Shown here: piece after piece, positions 36,677-49,074 of the stretch
Layout: the number at the start of each line of letters is the position of its first letter
Numbering within the stretch: position 1 is the stretch's first letter
Source: Polytrichum commune
Taxonomy: Eukaryota; Streptophyta; Polytrichopsida; Polytrichales; Polytrichaceae
Direction: 5' to 3'
Assembly: GCA_950295325.1 (NCBI GenBank)
Contig: OX485807.1
Span: forward strand, 2,978,501-3,042,500
DNA: 64,000 bases
Translations under genes and position numbers: made by a program
Notes under the pieces: generated by a model
Told to the model about the DNA's origin: nothing
Databases searched by the model: none
What the model saw: only the letters and a program-made list of their open reading frames with translations

Positions 36677-39160
36677 TAAGGGGGGGCCGCACCAGTGGTT
36701 CCCAGGCCGGAAATGGTTCTGGGACCGGTGCTCAGGGGCTAACTTGTACCGCACCAGGGGGTGACATAACGGGCCGGGTAAGAGGCTGTCAGGCCCTTCT
36801 GGCATGTACTTCCTGCCGGAAAAATACTTCCAAACTGCTATATGCACTGCGTTCTCACCGTAGGCGAGAAGCAACGTTTTGACTGAGTCCTCGCCCGACC
36901 TGGATGACTCTGTGAGGCCGGAAATGAAATTCATCCGGAACCTCGGACCTCTCGCAGGGGAAGCCCGAAATGCCGGACAGGTTTTGGGGTTTGCTGAAGG
37001 TTGGAGAGGGGGCGTGCGCGGGATGTCTACGGTGCTCCGGAGGAGGAATCTGTCTCGGCGACACGATCAGGCCTGCACAAACACGGAGGTGAGCGTTTCC
37101 TTTGGGACTGATCATCGTTGTCCTGGGACTTGCGGCAGACACAGAAAACTCCAGACGCACTCCGAGCAAGGGGGGTGGGTGCCGCGCGTCGATGCTAGCC
37201 CGATTTCTGTTTGGTCTTTGCCGGTGGCTTGCAGGCAGATTGCCACCGCCGCACTGGCCTTCCCTGGTGCAGGCCACCGCGAAATGTACTGGGTCTCCGC
37301 CGTTGCTCTCGCGGCCTTGCCACAGCTATTTCGCGTCGCAGTGTGGAGGGCCCTATTCGTGGTTTCTTCCCGCTGTTTCGTTTCTTCTTGCGGCACATCT
37401 TCCTCGGTCCGCATAAAATGTGGCCGGCCGTTGTGTCTGCATTTCGCCAGTGTGTTTATTTTGTCTTTATTTGGGCTGTCTCTTCCGCACACCTGATGTT
37501 TGCCTCCGTTGCCCATTGGTCCCCCTCGTCGCTACATGTCTGCAATTTAATGCAGAATTCCCCACTCCGTATCGAATCCTGTCCACATGTGTTTGTGGCA
37601 GATAGTTGGGGTGCAAATTCAGGTGCCCAGGCAAACTGCCGCCACTGCAGGATTCCTGCGACCCTCCGGCCAGTTCCATGTGTGCCGTTTGGGTTATGGT
37701 GGCATGCCTTTGCGATTGGACACATCTTTGGCATAGCCCTCTGGGTGCAGTGTGGAGTAAACAACACCAAAATATTGATACCCCGGAGTGTGTGGGCACC
37801 AGCGGGTGGACTTGCCTGCACGAGGAGGCCAGCCATATCTGCCCAACATTCTCCCCGGCCATTCGCTGCCATTGCCTCCAATCCAGCAAACTCATCGCCT
37901 TGCTCGAGGTAAGCTCAATGACAATTATTGTGCACAATGTCCGGTTGCCAATACGAGGATGCAGATTGATGTCCCCGTTGTTTAAATTTGGCAAACATGC
38001 CACTGCGCATGCCAATGTTGCGGCGCAAATTCCCCCCCAGTGGACTGTTGCGCTTTAGGCTCTCCACCCCACTGTTCGGCATTGCGATCCAGTTCATGGC
38101 TGTGGTGCCGATTGGCCTGTCGCTTTCATGCGCATTTCCCCCCTTGTGGATTGCCAGTTGGGAGCTGGGTTCCGCCTGTGGGGCATTGAGTAGGGCAGTT
38201 TGTGGTTCGTCTCGAATTCCAGAGAGTGTTGAATTTTGTTGGAGACTGGTGCTTGTGTCCGCAACAATCTGGGTGGGTCGTCCGTGCACATGGAATTCTC
38301 CCAGCACACAGTCCCTGCCACTACTGCAGATTGGAACTCCTCGCAGTGTCGTCGACCACTCGCAGCGGGAATTAATATGCAGGGCCGTCCATACTGATTC
38401 GCCGTTCCCGGCGTCGACAACCAACATTGTTGACATCGCGAATAATTGCACTGCGAAACCAGGCAGAGCAATTCCGGTTTCGGAGTTTGGCATTGGCATG
38501 GGAGGCCACCATTGTTCGGTCTCACCATACAGCTGGCGCAACACTTTTCATTTGTCTGCATTACGTGACAATGCAGGTTTCAGGCCGTCGACACTCCTGT
38601 CATTCGATGGGGTGCCATTTGAATGCTTATGTGGGATGTGTCCTGTGGTAATTGACATAAGTGTGTTGCGTGTTTTGCAGGGTGCACCTGTGAGGTGTGC
38701 ATGCACTTGCCATATTCAACCAGCTCGCCCTGTTTGACCTGGGGAGCGAACACAGGGGATCGTCGTATCGCAACTGCGGAGAGTTCATCTCCCAGCCTCA
38801 ATTCGCACATGTGCGCCTGCATTCCTCACTGCCCGCTCAGTGCAGTCGGCCTATTTTTGAGGTTCGTTGTTTCGGTGCGGATTGAGCGCCTGTTCACTTC
38901 ATGTCTGCTCCTGCATCCTGCGTCTTGACTCGCCTCTGCTCTCTGCAGCATTTTGAAATATGTTGTCTGCCTGTTTGCGTCTTCATGCAGTCCACGTGAA
39001 TGGTTGCTGGGAAGCGTCTGGACAAAAGTCACCTCCTATTCGTGCCTACTGGGCCAGTTCCAGGATTGCTCCGCTGATACGCACGACTTTGTGCCTCCTT
39101 TTTTGCAGAGATTGGGGCCCTCATTTTTTCCTGTTCTTCGATTACATTCTTTGTTGAGTG

Positions 39161-40309
39161 ATGGAGGATATTGTGCATCTGGGGGAGACCTCTCAGTGTC
39201 CTTCATCCCAACGGCCCTTGGACGTGGACAACGAGTATGGATCGTATTGTGCTGATGTGAGAATTCCGACGTTTTCAACGCCTTCGGACACAAGGGGGAG
39301 TTTGCATGGCGGGCACGGATCGCATTCAGCGAGGTCTTCATCGGGTCCATCGCAGTCGCAGACTACCGCCTCACCCAAGGTCCGGGGACCCAATTGGACA
39401 GAGGCAGAAATGCTTGTCTTGATTGCGCAGAAACGTATTGAGTGGGATGGGAGACACAATTGCAATCAACCATCGCTTGCAAAGTTTGTGTATGGAACCA
39501 CCGCATGGAAATTGGTCCTCGCTGGTTGCATGAGTGTGGTGGGATTCAGGGCTAGGGATACCGACCAGATAACCAATAAGTGGGATGGATTAATAAAGGA
39601 TTACAAGAAACTAAAGGAGTACATAGACGGTACAGGGTCGGCCAATTGGTGGGGATTGAGTAGGGAGGAGAAGAAACAATTGTCAAAGACAAGGAAGATG
39701 TCGTTGGAGTTTAGCGAGTCCATGTACATTGAGATGGAAGGTTTTGTTGGCAAGAGGCAGATTTTTGGGCGAGCGACGGACGTGGTTGATTCCGACCGTG
39801 TCTTGCCACAGGCTGCAAGGAGGGCCTCTCGTTCCACTCCCGCACCTCGCGATCAAAGTTTGAGTGGAGCGGCAAACCCAGTGGGAGGTGGCACGACCAC
39901 ATCCGACTCCCCCTCCGGTGGCACACCTGGGGATGACACACCGGGCTCGACGGGTCACAAAAGGAAAGCCACGGGTACGGACAATTTAGTGGACTTTGTG
40001 AAGGACTTTAATTTCGAGTATCTTTCGCGTGTTGAAGCACAAGACAAGGACAAACAAACATGGAGGAGCGACATGTCGGCATTCGACAAGGCCAGAGAAG
40101 AGAGACTTGCACTCAAAGACACAACACTCACAAACATGGATCAAAAGCTTTATGAGTTGGAGGTCGAACGGACAAAGAATTTGGGTAACATGACTAGCGC
40201 CTTGCTCATGTTGGCAACCTCCATGGATGCTCTCACAAGGTATTGTGTCCTACCCTACTCTCCTCCATTTGGGTGCACCTTCAAGTTACTCCCCTTCTTG
40301 AATGGCTAG
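39161..40309 (+). CDS. Myb/SANT-like DNA-binding protein of the PIF/Harbinger element
   Basis: 382 residues from the ATG at 39,161. Residues about 78-165 form a trihelix/SANT-like domain starting RGPNWTEAEMLVLIAQK, with ITNKWDGLIKDYKKLKEY in its third helix region. A low-complexity Gly/Ser/Thr linker precedes a KRK basic patch and a coiled-coil-like C-terminal helix (LYELEVERTKNL). In PIF/Harbinger elements this protein binds the terminal repeats and helps bring the transposase into the nucleus; I infer the same here. The frame is intact. Its last 29 bases overlap the 3' end of the opposing transposase gene. The final ~20 residues may lie beyond an unused splice donor near 40,240. Confidence 0.75.
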   Translation: MEDIVHLGETSQCPSSQRPLDVDNEYGSYCADVRIPTFSTPSDTRGSLHGGHGSHSARSSSGPSQSQTTASPKVRGPNWTEAEMLVLIAQKRIEWDGRHNCNQPSLAKFVYGTTAWKLVLAGCMSVVGFRARDTDQITNKWDGLIKDYKKLKEYIDGTGSANWWGLSREEKKQLSKTRKMSLEFSESMYIEMEGFVGKRQIFGRATDVVDSDRVLPQAARRASRSTPAPRDQSLSGAANPVGGGTTTSDSPSGGTPGDDTPGSTGHKRKATGTDNLVDFVKDFNFEYLSRVEAQDKDKQTWRSDMSAFDKAREERLALKDTTLTNMDQKLYELEVERTKNLGNMTSALLMLATSMDALTRYCVLPYSPPFGCTFKLLPFLNG

Positions 40310-42159
40310 ATGTGTTGTTCGCATTGTTAATACAAACTAGGTAATCCAATAGGTCCTCCCTCGCCATTTGGCCTTCTAGCAAAGCCCTCTCCTCGCTCAC
40401 AAGCCCCATTGGCCTGGGAGGCTGGAACACATCCTCTTCTTCTCCACGTGTGGAGATGTTGTCATCCATGGGTGGGAGATTGCAATCCACCAGGATTTGA
40501 TCCAGTGTGCGGTCCTTGCTTGCAAGGAGTATGTTGTGCAAGACACAACATACATGCACAATCGTAGGTAGAAAATCAAGTTTCAATGATGATTTCGTTC
40601 CAATTTCTTTGAACCGTGCTTTGAGTATGCCGAAGCCCCTCTCGACACTCATCCGTGTCGAGGAGTGCTTCCGGTTGAACCACGCCTCCTCCCTTGTCAA
40701 TGGCAATCCCATGGGTCCCAATTTGAATGGTGTTATGCACCAACTCAGTAGAGGGTACCCACGGTTTGCCACAATGTATGGAGGGAATGCAAGACCTGCA
40801 GGCCATGTCGAAGGGTCGTCGTGGAAGCCACCCATTATTCCTTCCTCCACCTTGCGGTATAGCTCGGAGCTTTTGAAATGCGCACTGTCGTGTAATGATC
40901 TTGGGGGTCCGGTGTTGATCGATGTAAAGTAGCACTTGCTATCAACAACACCTTGTAGCAAGATAGAGAACGACTTGTTTCGGTTGCGGTGGTCTGCCGC
41001 CACAATAGTGTTGGATGGCGCCGCAACATAGATGTGGGAGCCGTCAATAGCTCCAATACAGTTGGGAAACCTTTGCTTCAACTGAAAGCCTGCTGCGGTC
41101 CGGATCAGCCTCCTGCCAATTGGGCCACGCAATCAAGTGTCCAAAATGTAGGCTTATGGCATTGCACACTTGACGCAATATCTCATGCACGGTGGACTTG
41201 CCGAGAGCGGCCTTGTCGGCCACCAATGGTATGGACACACCATGCATGAGTTTGAACAGTGTCACTACCACTTTCTTCTCTACTCCAATGGGTTGTCTCC
41301 AATGTGTGCTTTGACCCTGTATGTAAGGTCGGAGGTCGTGCACCAACCTGTCGAAAGTCCTCCTCCTCATGCGTAAAATATCATAGAACATGTCGGGCGT
41401 GTAGATGTTGAAGAGGTACTCCTCAAACCAGCACGTCGACCTAGGCTTCACATACCATTTTGCGTCCATGACGCCAATGTGCCAGGCAATGAGATCGGAT
41501 AACTGCTTTACGTGTAGGAACTCATGTGCGTCGTCATCGTCCTCACACAATAACAATGCGACTGTTCGTGCCATAGACACATCGTCCCCGCCACCCCTCC
41601 TCAACTTCTTTCTGTGTGCAATGTGTGCTTCGGTTGCATCCATCGATGCCATGTACATGGTCACCATGACGACGCACATGTCAGTGCATGCAGCCACTAG
41701 GCGAACAGCAGAGGCTAGATCGGTTGGGCACATTGAATTTGGTGTCGATGTAATGTGCAGGGGTATGCTAGCTGGACCGACGCCTCCAGGCTCGGGCACA
41801 ATGGGTGGAGCAGGGGAGGGATTCCGTGGTGCAGACCGCACACACTCCGGCAGCTTCTCCGGCAGAGCACACGTTGCAGGCACATCGGAGGAGGCTGGAA
41901 GGCGACGATCAGGAGCATCGACATTCGGAAGACAGGGAGAGGGAGGTTCAAGCTCGGAGGAGGATTGAGGCGGCACCGCCTCTTGGGCTCTTGCAACCTT
42001 GAAGAGCAGACAAAGGAATTCAGAGTTCATGTCAATGTTTATAGCAGTGTTTAATGTTAGTGCAGGCTTCCATTCCCAAGCACGGCAGTGCTGCTCAATG
42101 TTGGGCATGTGTCGGGAGTGGCCGCATACATGCGCCAACAATTCAATGAGGATGCTCAT
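40281..42159 (-). pseudogene. PIF/Harbinger DDE transposase with a frameshift
   Basis: Two minus-strand frames overlap at 41,132-41,044. The upstream frame (42,159 on) has a long Pro/Ser-rich leader and then the Harbinger N-terminal region (DILRMRRRTFDRLVHDL; an HTH near ALGKSTVHEILRQVCNAI). The downstream frame holds the catalytic DDE_4 domain: IDGSH (first Asp), LHDSAHF (second Asp) and SVERGFGILKARF (Glu). Homology switches from one frame to the other just after HLIAWP near 41,110, a +1 shift with no room for an intron. The simplest reading is a one-base indel that inactivates the gene; an assembly error or frameshift translation are alternatives. The usual GDxGYPL motif reads ANRGYPL here. 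Confidence 0.75.
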
Positions 42160-42342
42160 GGTTTAGGAGTATCAGGACACATTTCATTGAATACCAGATT
42201 ATGCATAAACCTGAACACAATGAAAGGATTTCAGTTCTTTTGGAAGACATGTACAAGAATTGTACAATAATTCAAGGGCAGAATGCAAGATGTTGGCCGA
42301 GTTTTGATATATGTGTATGGCAAGTCAATTTTCGTTGGTAGA

Positions 42343-42664
42343 CTGCATGTGGCAATGTAATCAGAGACTAGATGCACCTGTGGCTGGAGTTCTTGAATCG
42401 CCAAGGTAACTGCTGCCAACCTCTCCCTAACCACCTCAAAAGGGTTGGCCGGCCAATCAATGCGGTGGAGTGAAGGCAAACCATCGAGGTCACCATCCTC
42501 ATCACGAAGCATGAATAAAAGTGATTGCCCCAATTCATGGCTCTCTAAATCCTCCTCCGAATCGAATCGCAGCATTAGTGCTCGCAGATTAGTGCAGTCT
42601 TCCTGCAACTCCCACTTGCAGAACATCTCAACAAGTGGGAGTAGCTGCATGCAAGCGCTACGGA
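42343..42664 (-). other. Candidate upstream exon or accessory gene inside the Harbinger element
   Basis: On the transposase strand, an acceptor (CCATCACACAG) precedes a frame that reads about 100 codons of protein-like, acidic, Leu-rich sequence (LLPLVEMFCKWELQ; HELGQSLLFMLRDEDGD). A donor-like CAG/GTGCAT lies near its end. It lies just upstream of the transposase N-terminal frame and could be an earlier exon of the same transcript. No family recognised. Confidence 0.3.
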
Positions 42665-44940
42665 CTGTGTGATGGGAAGGAAGAGGTAAAACATGAAGGC
42701 GTCGCCACAAAAGTTGCCCTGCGAAACCCAGCCATTGCTTGGTATTCCAATGAACACACACAACATCCACACTGCACAGTAAAATCACAACGGCCATAAC
42801 ACATGAAATGCAGGAAAACAAAGGATGTGTCAAATCCCCGAACCCAATTTGGTGCCACGGAATTCAGACTCATGTTGACGGGAATTTGAGTAGTAGGCGT
42901 AGCAGAATAATTTGTAACCCTCCCAGAAATCGTGCACCCTGCATGCATGTTGGAGGCAATGAGAACACCAACAACACAAAAATTGCAGCACCACGTCGCA
43001 CTACGTGGACGTGGACATAGTGTGAGAGTCGGAGATTCTGCACATGGCAGAGGGTTTGTTGCACACACATAAACGTTCTGGAAGGCAGACGCAAGTTAAC
43101 GACCCCGACCGAAGTCGAGTGTGAAACGCATGGATCGCAGGCGTCTGCAGGCAGACATAGACGGACGGGCAGAGAATCGAAGTGGCGATACAATTCAGAA
43201 TGTCACATACAGCTGCACGGACGGCGTTCAACAGATTGTGTGGAGCACAACGAAAAAAATTCACACAGACCAAACGGCCCGCAGAGAGCAGACGACAACC
43301 ATGAACGCACACTGAGGACGATGCCCAAGAGTGGGGAGGAGAGAATGCAAGGTACGCAAGCAGAAGCTTAATGGAAATTCTTAAATTCAAAAACCCCACA
43401 TTGTGGCGGAACCCAACATTGGCACACACGGATGCGGCCACAGCAGCAAGCGGAAAGCGCAGCTGGAAAAAAACATTTACTGTCTAAACATGCGTTGGAT
43501 TCTTTGTTAGCTGCCTACATTCAAACTCTATTGGCAATAAGCACGGTGTGCAGGAGGATTGCGTTTGCTGCTGTCTGCGACGGGCTGGGGCCGCACGGGT
43601 CCTCTGTATTGCGGGCTTGGAGGACCACCAGCAGACGATGTCCATCTCAAAATGCAGAATCCGGTGTTGTCCGCTGTAGCGCTTGCCGCCGTGTCCCAGG
43701 GGTCCACAGACACGGGGAATGCAGAATGCTCGTGTTGAGACCGCCCGCGAAAATGACACGCTCCACAGGCTTTCATGTCCTGCCTCCAAACATCGAAGCA
43801 CGGCCCCTGCCTCCCCCCCCCTCTTCGCCCGCAATGTGCACCCGCAAGCGTGGCCTCCAGGAATCCACAAACAACCATTCGACAATGCCCCCCTGCAACA
43901 CCTCCGCGCTGGTCTCCCGCAGTGGGCGCCCCTAAATGAAGGCAGGATGGTTGCATGAGGCCGCTTTGTGGACGAGCAACCGAGGGGGATCGGCTCCGCA
44001 AGCCCAGCGACACAGGCGATCCACCACGATGCGATAGCCGTTGGGTGCACGAGTTTATTGGGCATCGCAGGGACGGAACCACAGCACGGGCCACATGCAC
44101 AGAATGTGATATGTGGTTACACCCCCGCGCGCATGGAGCTGGCGATTCGATACCAAAGGCCCAAACCCTAAACCCTCACCGCACAACACTGTTTGAGGCG
44201 CCGCGTGGGCGGGTGTGCACGGGGGCACACGCCTCATCCACCAGTACACATGCCTACCGGAAAACAAGAGCGCACAGAATTGTTGCAAGAGGGCAACAAC
44301 TCCACAGAGGGCAACGCGCAGACGCGAGGATAGCCCGGACAGAACATCAAAGGAACATCCTAACGTGCGAATCGCAGCTCCCACGCGATGAGGAAATAGG
44401 GTACTGGCACCTCTTGAAGTCCTCAAACCTGCGCCATAATATAGTTCAGGAAGCCAGTACACTCTGAAGCCCCGTGAGTTTGGGCAGCGCAAGTCACCAT
44501 TCGGCCTAAACCCACAGCCAGGAAAGAAAATGCAGCAAAATTCACACTAGAAATGCTCCCACCCCAACAAAGAAATGCCCGAACACATGACCATACGAAG
44601 GCGAGGAGCACGCGGCACCCACCCAAACTGTAGCTCCCGGAGCTCTCTGTCCAGCGTGGTCGCCGTCGCTGCCTCCATCGCACTCCGCACGGATCCTGCA
44701 GCATGGGAGTTTGGCTACCATGGGAGCGTGGGAGGTGTGAAAGCACGGGTACGTGGGAGTCGACATAAGCGCGTGGATGAATGTTTGCAGTGTTTCCGGT
44801 ACATCCCCGCCCTGTGCGGGCCCCGTCATGGGCCTGGCTCATCCTCCGTTTAGGCCCCCCCCACCCGGTTCCAGGCTGCCGGGTAGACCCTCCTCTCTCT
44901 CCAGCCCGGCCCAGCACCACTGGGTGCGACCAGGCCCTAA

Positions 44941-45342
44941 GCATAGAAGAGCCTTGGTGGCCCCAAACTCATGCCAAAATACGTGAATCTCAACATTTCT
45001 TGGGCTTACTTTCAAATATCTCTCTACACCCACCATGCATGGGAGAGGGGGGAAGGACATGCATCCGAGTCACCAAGGACACAACAATTTGATAACATAT
45101 ATTTATAACTAAAGGAAGTCATCATACCCTCTAAGAAAACATACATGAGCAATATAATGTGCATCAACTGGTCCTAGCTTGATGTTAGTATTTATGTATC
45201 CCAAAACCACTAATGTGATGGCGATCAATTTCCCTAACTTTTCAGTTCTCACAAGATTGCTTCACAATATCAACATTAAAATTGGCTTTCAAAGTTATGT
45301 CTTCCCAGAAAAGAAGTGAGATGACATGCCAAGAGGTGCTAA
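44941..45342. other. Spacer between the Harbinger element and a MITE
   Basis: AT-rich, no gene or repeat recognised. Confidence 0.4.
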
Positions 45343-45830
45343 GGGCCACTTCACACACGAGATTGAGAGCCCATGACCATTCACTTCAAGCACTCTCATT
45401 GGTGGAAAAGGCGGAGCCGGTCCAAGTTCGCTTCACACTATGCTCGAGGGACCAACGGAGTATGTGAATGCAAGATGGATGTAACGTCTACATGGATTCC
45501 TACATGGCATCAAATGGACGGTCATTGGGAATATTTTCAAAACCACTTCTTGGAGGTAGGCCTAACACAAAACCAGGAGACCGCTAGCACTCCGAATGCT
45601 CACAACTGTTGATTTATTCTATTTTATCATGTGTGAGGACCTGCATGGATAACAATTCATTGAAATAGCATTTGGTTGAGGGTCCGGTCACACATGACTT
45701 CACACTACACTTGAGGATCCATGACCACACTACATGATTTTGGAGGTGTCTTGGGACGGCCTTTGGACACTTTTGTTTGGGCTCTCACAATTTCATGGTC
45801 ACGGCTCTTGGCTCGTGCGTGAAGTGGCCC
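45343..45830. repeat. Tourist-like MITE (family E), inverted orientation
   Basis: 488 bp, preceded by TAA (45,340-45,342) and followed by TCA. The left end is GGGCCACTTCACACACGAG and the right, complemented, GGGCCACTTCACGCACGAG. Its interior is the reverse complement of the copy at 34,069. No coding capacity. Confidence 0.8.
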
Positions 45831-45918
45831 TCATATGAAGACCTTTGAGCATTTTGGCCTTGTTAATCATATCTCATCCACACAATGTACATACAACTTC
45901 ACCAACTCCACCATAACG

Positions 45919-46134
45919 ACACTAATTAGCCCAATTAGTTCGTGTTACTATTCGGAGTTAGGCAATGCTATGATGATTTAATGCTAAATTTCACCAAGCA
46001 AAGTCATTTATGTTCTATAATGTTTGAACAACCTATTGTATTTTTCTTTGTAGAAATCGAACTCTTGAGTAAGATGTCATTCCACTACATAACTCCGAAT
46101 AGTAACACTCAATAACTGAAATTAAACGGTGTAG
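45919..46134. repeat. MITE (family B), diverged
   Basis: Inverted repeats include GTGTTACTATTCGGAGTTA at 45,950 and its complement near 46,105. The right end, complemented, reads CTACACCGTTTAATTTCAG, as in the 6.0-kb copy. About 215 bp, AT-rich. Confidence 0.6.
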
Positions 46135-48677
46135 TATACTTGCTTCCTTGTAGATTTCCAAATTGGTAATGCTTGTCCAACACAATGCTTGAAATCATGG
46201 AAATATTTTGCTTGTGGAGTTAGAGTGTCACGATGAAATGTACATCATCTTATAATAGAAATCTATTTGTTTCAAACAATAATAATACAAGTGTCTATTT
46301 TATAAATTTTCATTCACTCTGTTATAATTGAAGAATAACATGCACCCAAGTCGTTTTCTTTTTGTTCAAATTATCAAGTAGATTAATTTGGGACCATGAT
46401 GATATTATTGAAATAGTAAATTATACATTATAATATAGTTGATTGCATTTTCACCTTAAGTGAGAATGGTGGTAGTGATGATGGACACTATATGGGGCGT
46501 TTACATACAACTACTATTCATGTGGTTGATGGTTATCAAATTATTTTTCTTTGGTGCTATTTATGAGGGATAAGGAGAAAGAAAGTACATTGATAACAAG
46601 CATGACCACTCACACTTGCACAAATATAAATACATGAATTGTATTTGTATGTGTATTCAATGTACATAGTTTAGTTGGGAATGATATCGATGGTTGTAGT
46701 GTACCTTGGTGGTGAATACCATCACATCACCAACACACATGATTGTGTAGAGACATATGTTCATAAAGGAAGAAACAACCTACAACACTTGTTTTTAAAG
46801 AGAGAAACTCATTGCTCATTGGTATTGGGTGTGTAATGAAGATGATAGTCCTATACAACTTCAACCATGAAGATAAAAATTTATTTATGAAAAATGTATG
46901 TCACTTCCAAAAATTGGATAACCTTGAATTTCATGACAAGTTGTCCCTTGCACCTAATGAAATACTCCAAAATTAAAAGATGTTTTGATATTATTGTCAC
47001 TTCAATATCATATCATGCTCGTAACTTCCACCAATCTATGGTATATGTAAGGCCAAACAATCCTACTAGCATTTTTTTGTGAACCACTACAATCAAAATG
47101 TGGTAATAAAATTAAAAAATGATTTAATTTGTTTTTGCGGTCGAAGGTTGAATGGAAAGCCTCTTAGCTCTTTCATTATTTACTGAATGGACTTGAAATC
47201 TTTCAAGAACAAAAATTGGAGAGGACAAGCATTACAAATATCCATCAAACACTTGACAAGAATATCGATACAAAGAGTCCCTCTTACATTGAGGTGTGAT
47301 CGGAAAGAAAAATTGGCATGTAGTTTTTTGTTTTCAAGTCACAAAAGAATCATCTTCCATGAATCACATGATTTACTTGTAGACCTCCTATTACACCCCA
47401 CATGGAATGGACACAATACATATAGTGCACCCCCCCCTCCAAAGAATATGGTAAATGTAAATTTAAAAGAAGTAACAAAAATGAGTATGTTTTGATTTTC
47501 TCCTTGACAAAAGATAACATTATATGAGATGAGGTTAAACACTCACATGTAAAATAAATGTTACCTAAAGACTTGGTGAGAATCGTAGAAATTTTGTAAA
47601 ATGGTCATAAGGTAGATGGTTCTTGGATGGTTACTTTGCATGTACATCAAAGATGTTTATTTTTGTAGAAAATAACTATTTTTTGATGCACATGAAAAAT
47701 GGACCTTTGTGCTCACATTGAATGTACAATTTAACATTTGGAGATTTAAAGAATTAATATGCACATAATTGCAGTTAGAAATACGGCATAGTTTACATAC
47801 TCCAAATGCAAGGTGGCTAGCCTACAGTGGTTTGCACATTTTTGGCATGAGATTTGGTGGATGTGCTCAACTATTGAGTTGTTCCCATCTAGTGAACCAC
47901 ACAAACATTCTACTCATTTTTTCCATGTGGATTTGATTGGTCAAAGGTCTTTCTTGGGGACAAATCAAGGCATTATCTTGTGCATCACTTCCTTCAATTG
48001 CTAAAATACATAAAACCACAAGTTCGTTCCTGACCATTTCCCCCCCTCGAAATAGCTTATCTCCCATGTTTCAAGATCATGTGGATAAATCCCAATTTAG
48101 CCTCAAAACTCGTCCATCAAGATTCCAAAACATGCATCGAGTGAATTGCACTCGAAACAACCCCTTTCATAGGCTTGGGAGGTTGAGGGTCAAACACACG
48201 TCTTTTTGGCGTATGTTTTCTGATCAACACCTAACCACATACCATGGGTACTAAAAGCGGGAACACATTCGAGAATGTTATGGAACAAAACATTGTTTAC
48301 ATTGTTCTGAAAATGTCTTGAAAATGTCAACAAACGTTTATCTTAACTTGTTTTAAGACCCCGACCTGAACCTGTCTTCATGAACCCTAAAACCCACACA
48401 TGAGCATAAACAATGTTCTTAGATGTTCTAGAATAAAAATCATTCTCAAACGATGTTTCCCACTTGGGAAAACACCGCTCTCAGTATCCATGCCACACAC
48501 CGCTTCAACATATGTGTCCATGATACATATGATTACAATGTTGGATTATTTAGCTTGGATTGAGCCCCTCGGTCCTTTAGAAGCAAGCATCGACATGGCA
48601 TGGCAAGTTGAGTGCATCAAACTCTCTCTCTCTCTCTCATGTCGGCCCAAGTGTCCCAAATTGTGACCCATCAATAA
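46135..48677. other. Intergenic AT-rich DNA
   Basis: No gene or intact element. A phrase CGTCTTTTTGGCGT near 48,200 also occurs near 11,908, showing a shared old repeat. A (CT)n tract is near 48,622-48,638. Confidence 0.4.
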
Positions 48678-49071
48678 GGGCCGGTTTACACTACGGTGGA
48701 GAAGGCCTCCGGTCGGTCAAGAATGCTTGGCCAAGACATGATTATATGAGGCAAATGGTGGATGTGCCGGAGAAGAATTAAAGGCAATAAAATATTTTTA
48801 TTGAGTTGGGCTTCTCCAGAGGAGGAGTTTCTTGTCCGGCCTCTTGAGGCCGGACAAGAAACTCCTCCTCCGGAGAAGCCCAACTCCAAAAAGTGCCGCC
48901 ATGTAGGCGGCCATGTCATTTTATCATCCATGAGAAAAGTTCACCACCATTGTTTTCTTCACCTAGTGTAAACACCCACCGGTCAAGAGTTGCATTTTCG
49001 ACCAATCACAATTGAGAAACACCCTTTTTTTCATGACCGGTGGACTTCTCCACCGTAGTGTAAACTGGCCC
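48678..49071. repeat. Tourist-like MITE (family F) with an internal 84-bp palindrome
   Basis: 394 bp, flanked by TAA on both sides (48,675-48,677 and 49,072-49,074). Ends: GGGCCGGTTTACACTACGG and, complemented, GGGCCAGTTTACACTACGG, continuing as near-perfect inverted repeats of about 30 bp. At its centre, 48,803-48,886 is a palindrome with 41-bp arms, a 2-base centre and one mismatch. No coding capacity. Confidence 0.85.
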
Positions 49072-49074
49072 TAA

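Larger units (their letters stand above)
36680..44937. mobile_element. PIF/Harbinger DNA transposon, 8.26 kb
   Basis: The element is flanked by TAA at 36,677-36,679 and TAA at 44,938-44,940. Its ends are imperfect inverted repeats: the left has GGGCCGCACCAGTGGTTC and the right, complemented, GGGCCTGGTCGCACCCAGTG. It carries the two genes expected of this superfamily, a Myb/SANT protein (plus) and a DDE_4-type transposase (minus), convergent and overlapping at their 3' ends. It is clearly GC-richer than its surroundings. Subterminal arms of about 2.5 and 2.3-2.8 kb hold many long but overlapping open frames on both strands, which I attribute to base composition. It is larger than the 3-6 kb usual for plant members. 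Confidence 0.8.

Noticed and set aside
36855-38737. Many long overlapping frames on both strands in the left arm of the Harbinger element
   Set aside because: High GC removes stops in all frames; no conserved motif, and the frames contradict each other.
44164-44180. CCCTAAACCCT, resembling plant telomere repeat
   Set aside because: Only one and a half units; no array.
43432-44944. Long overlapping frames in the right arm of the Harbinger element
   Set aside because: Same compositional effect as the left arm; no domain recognised.
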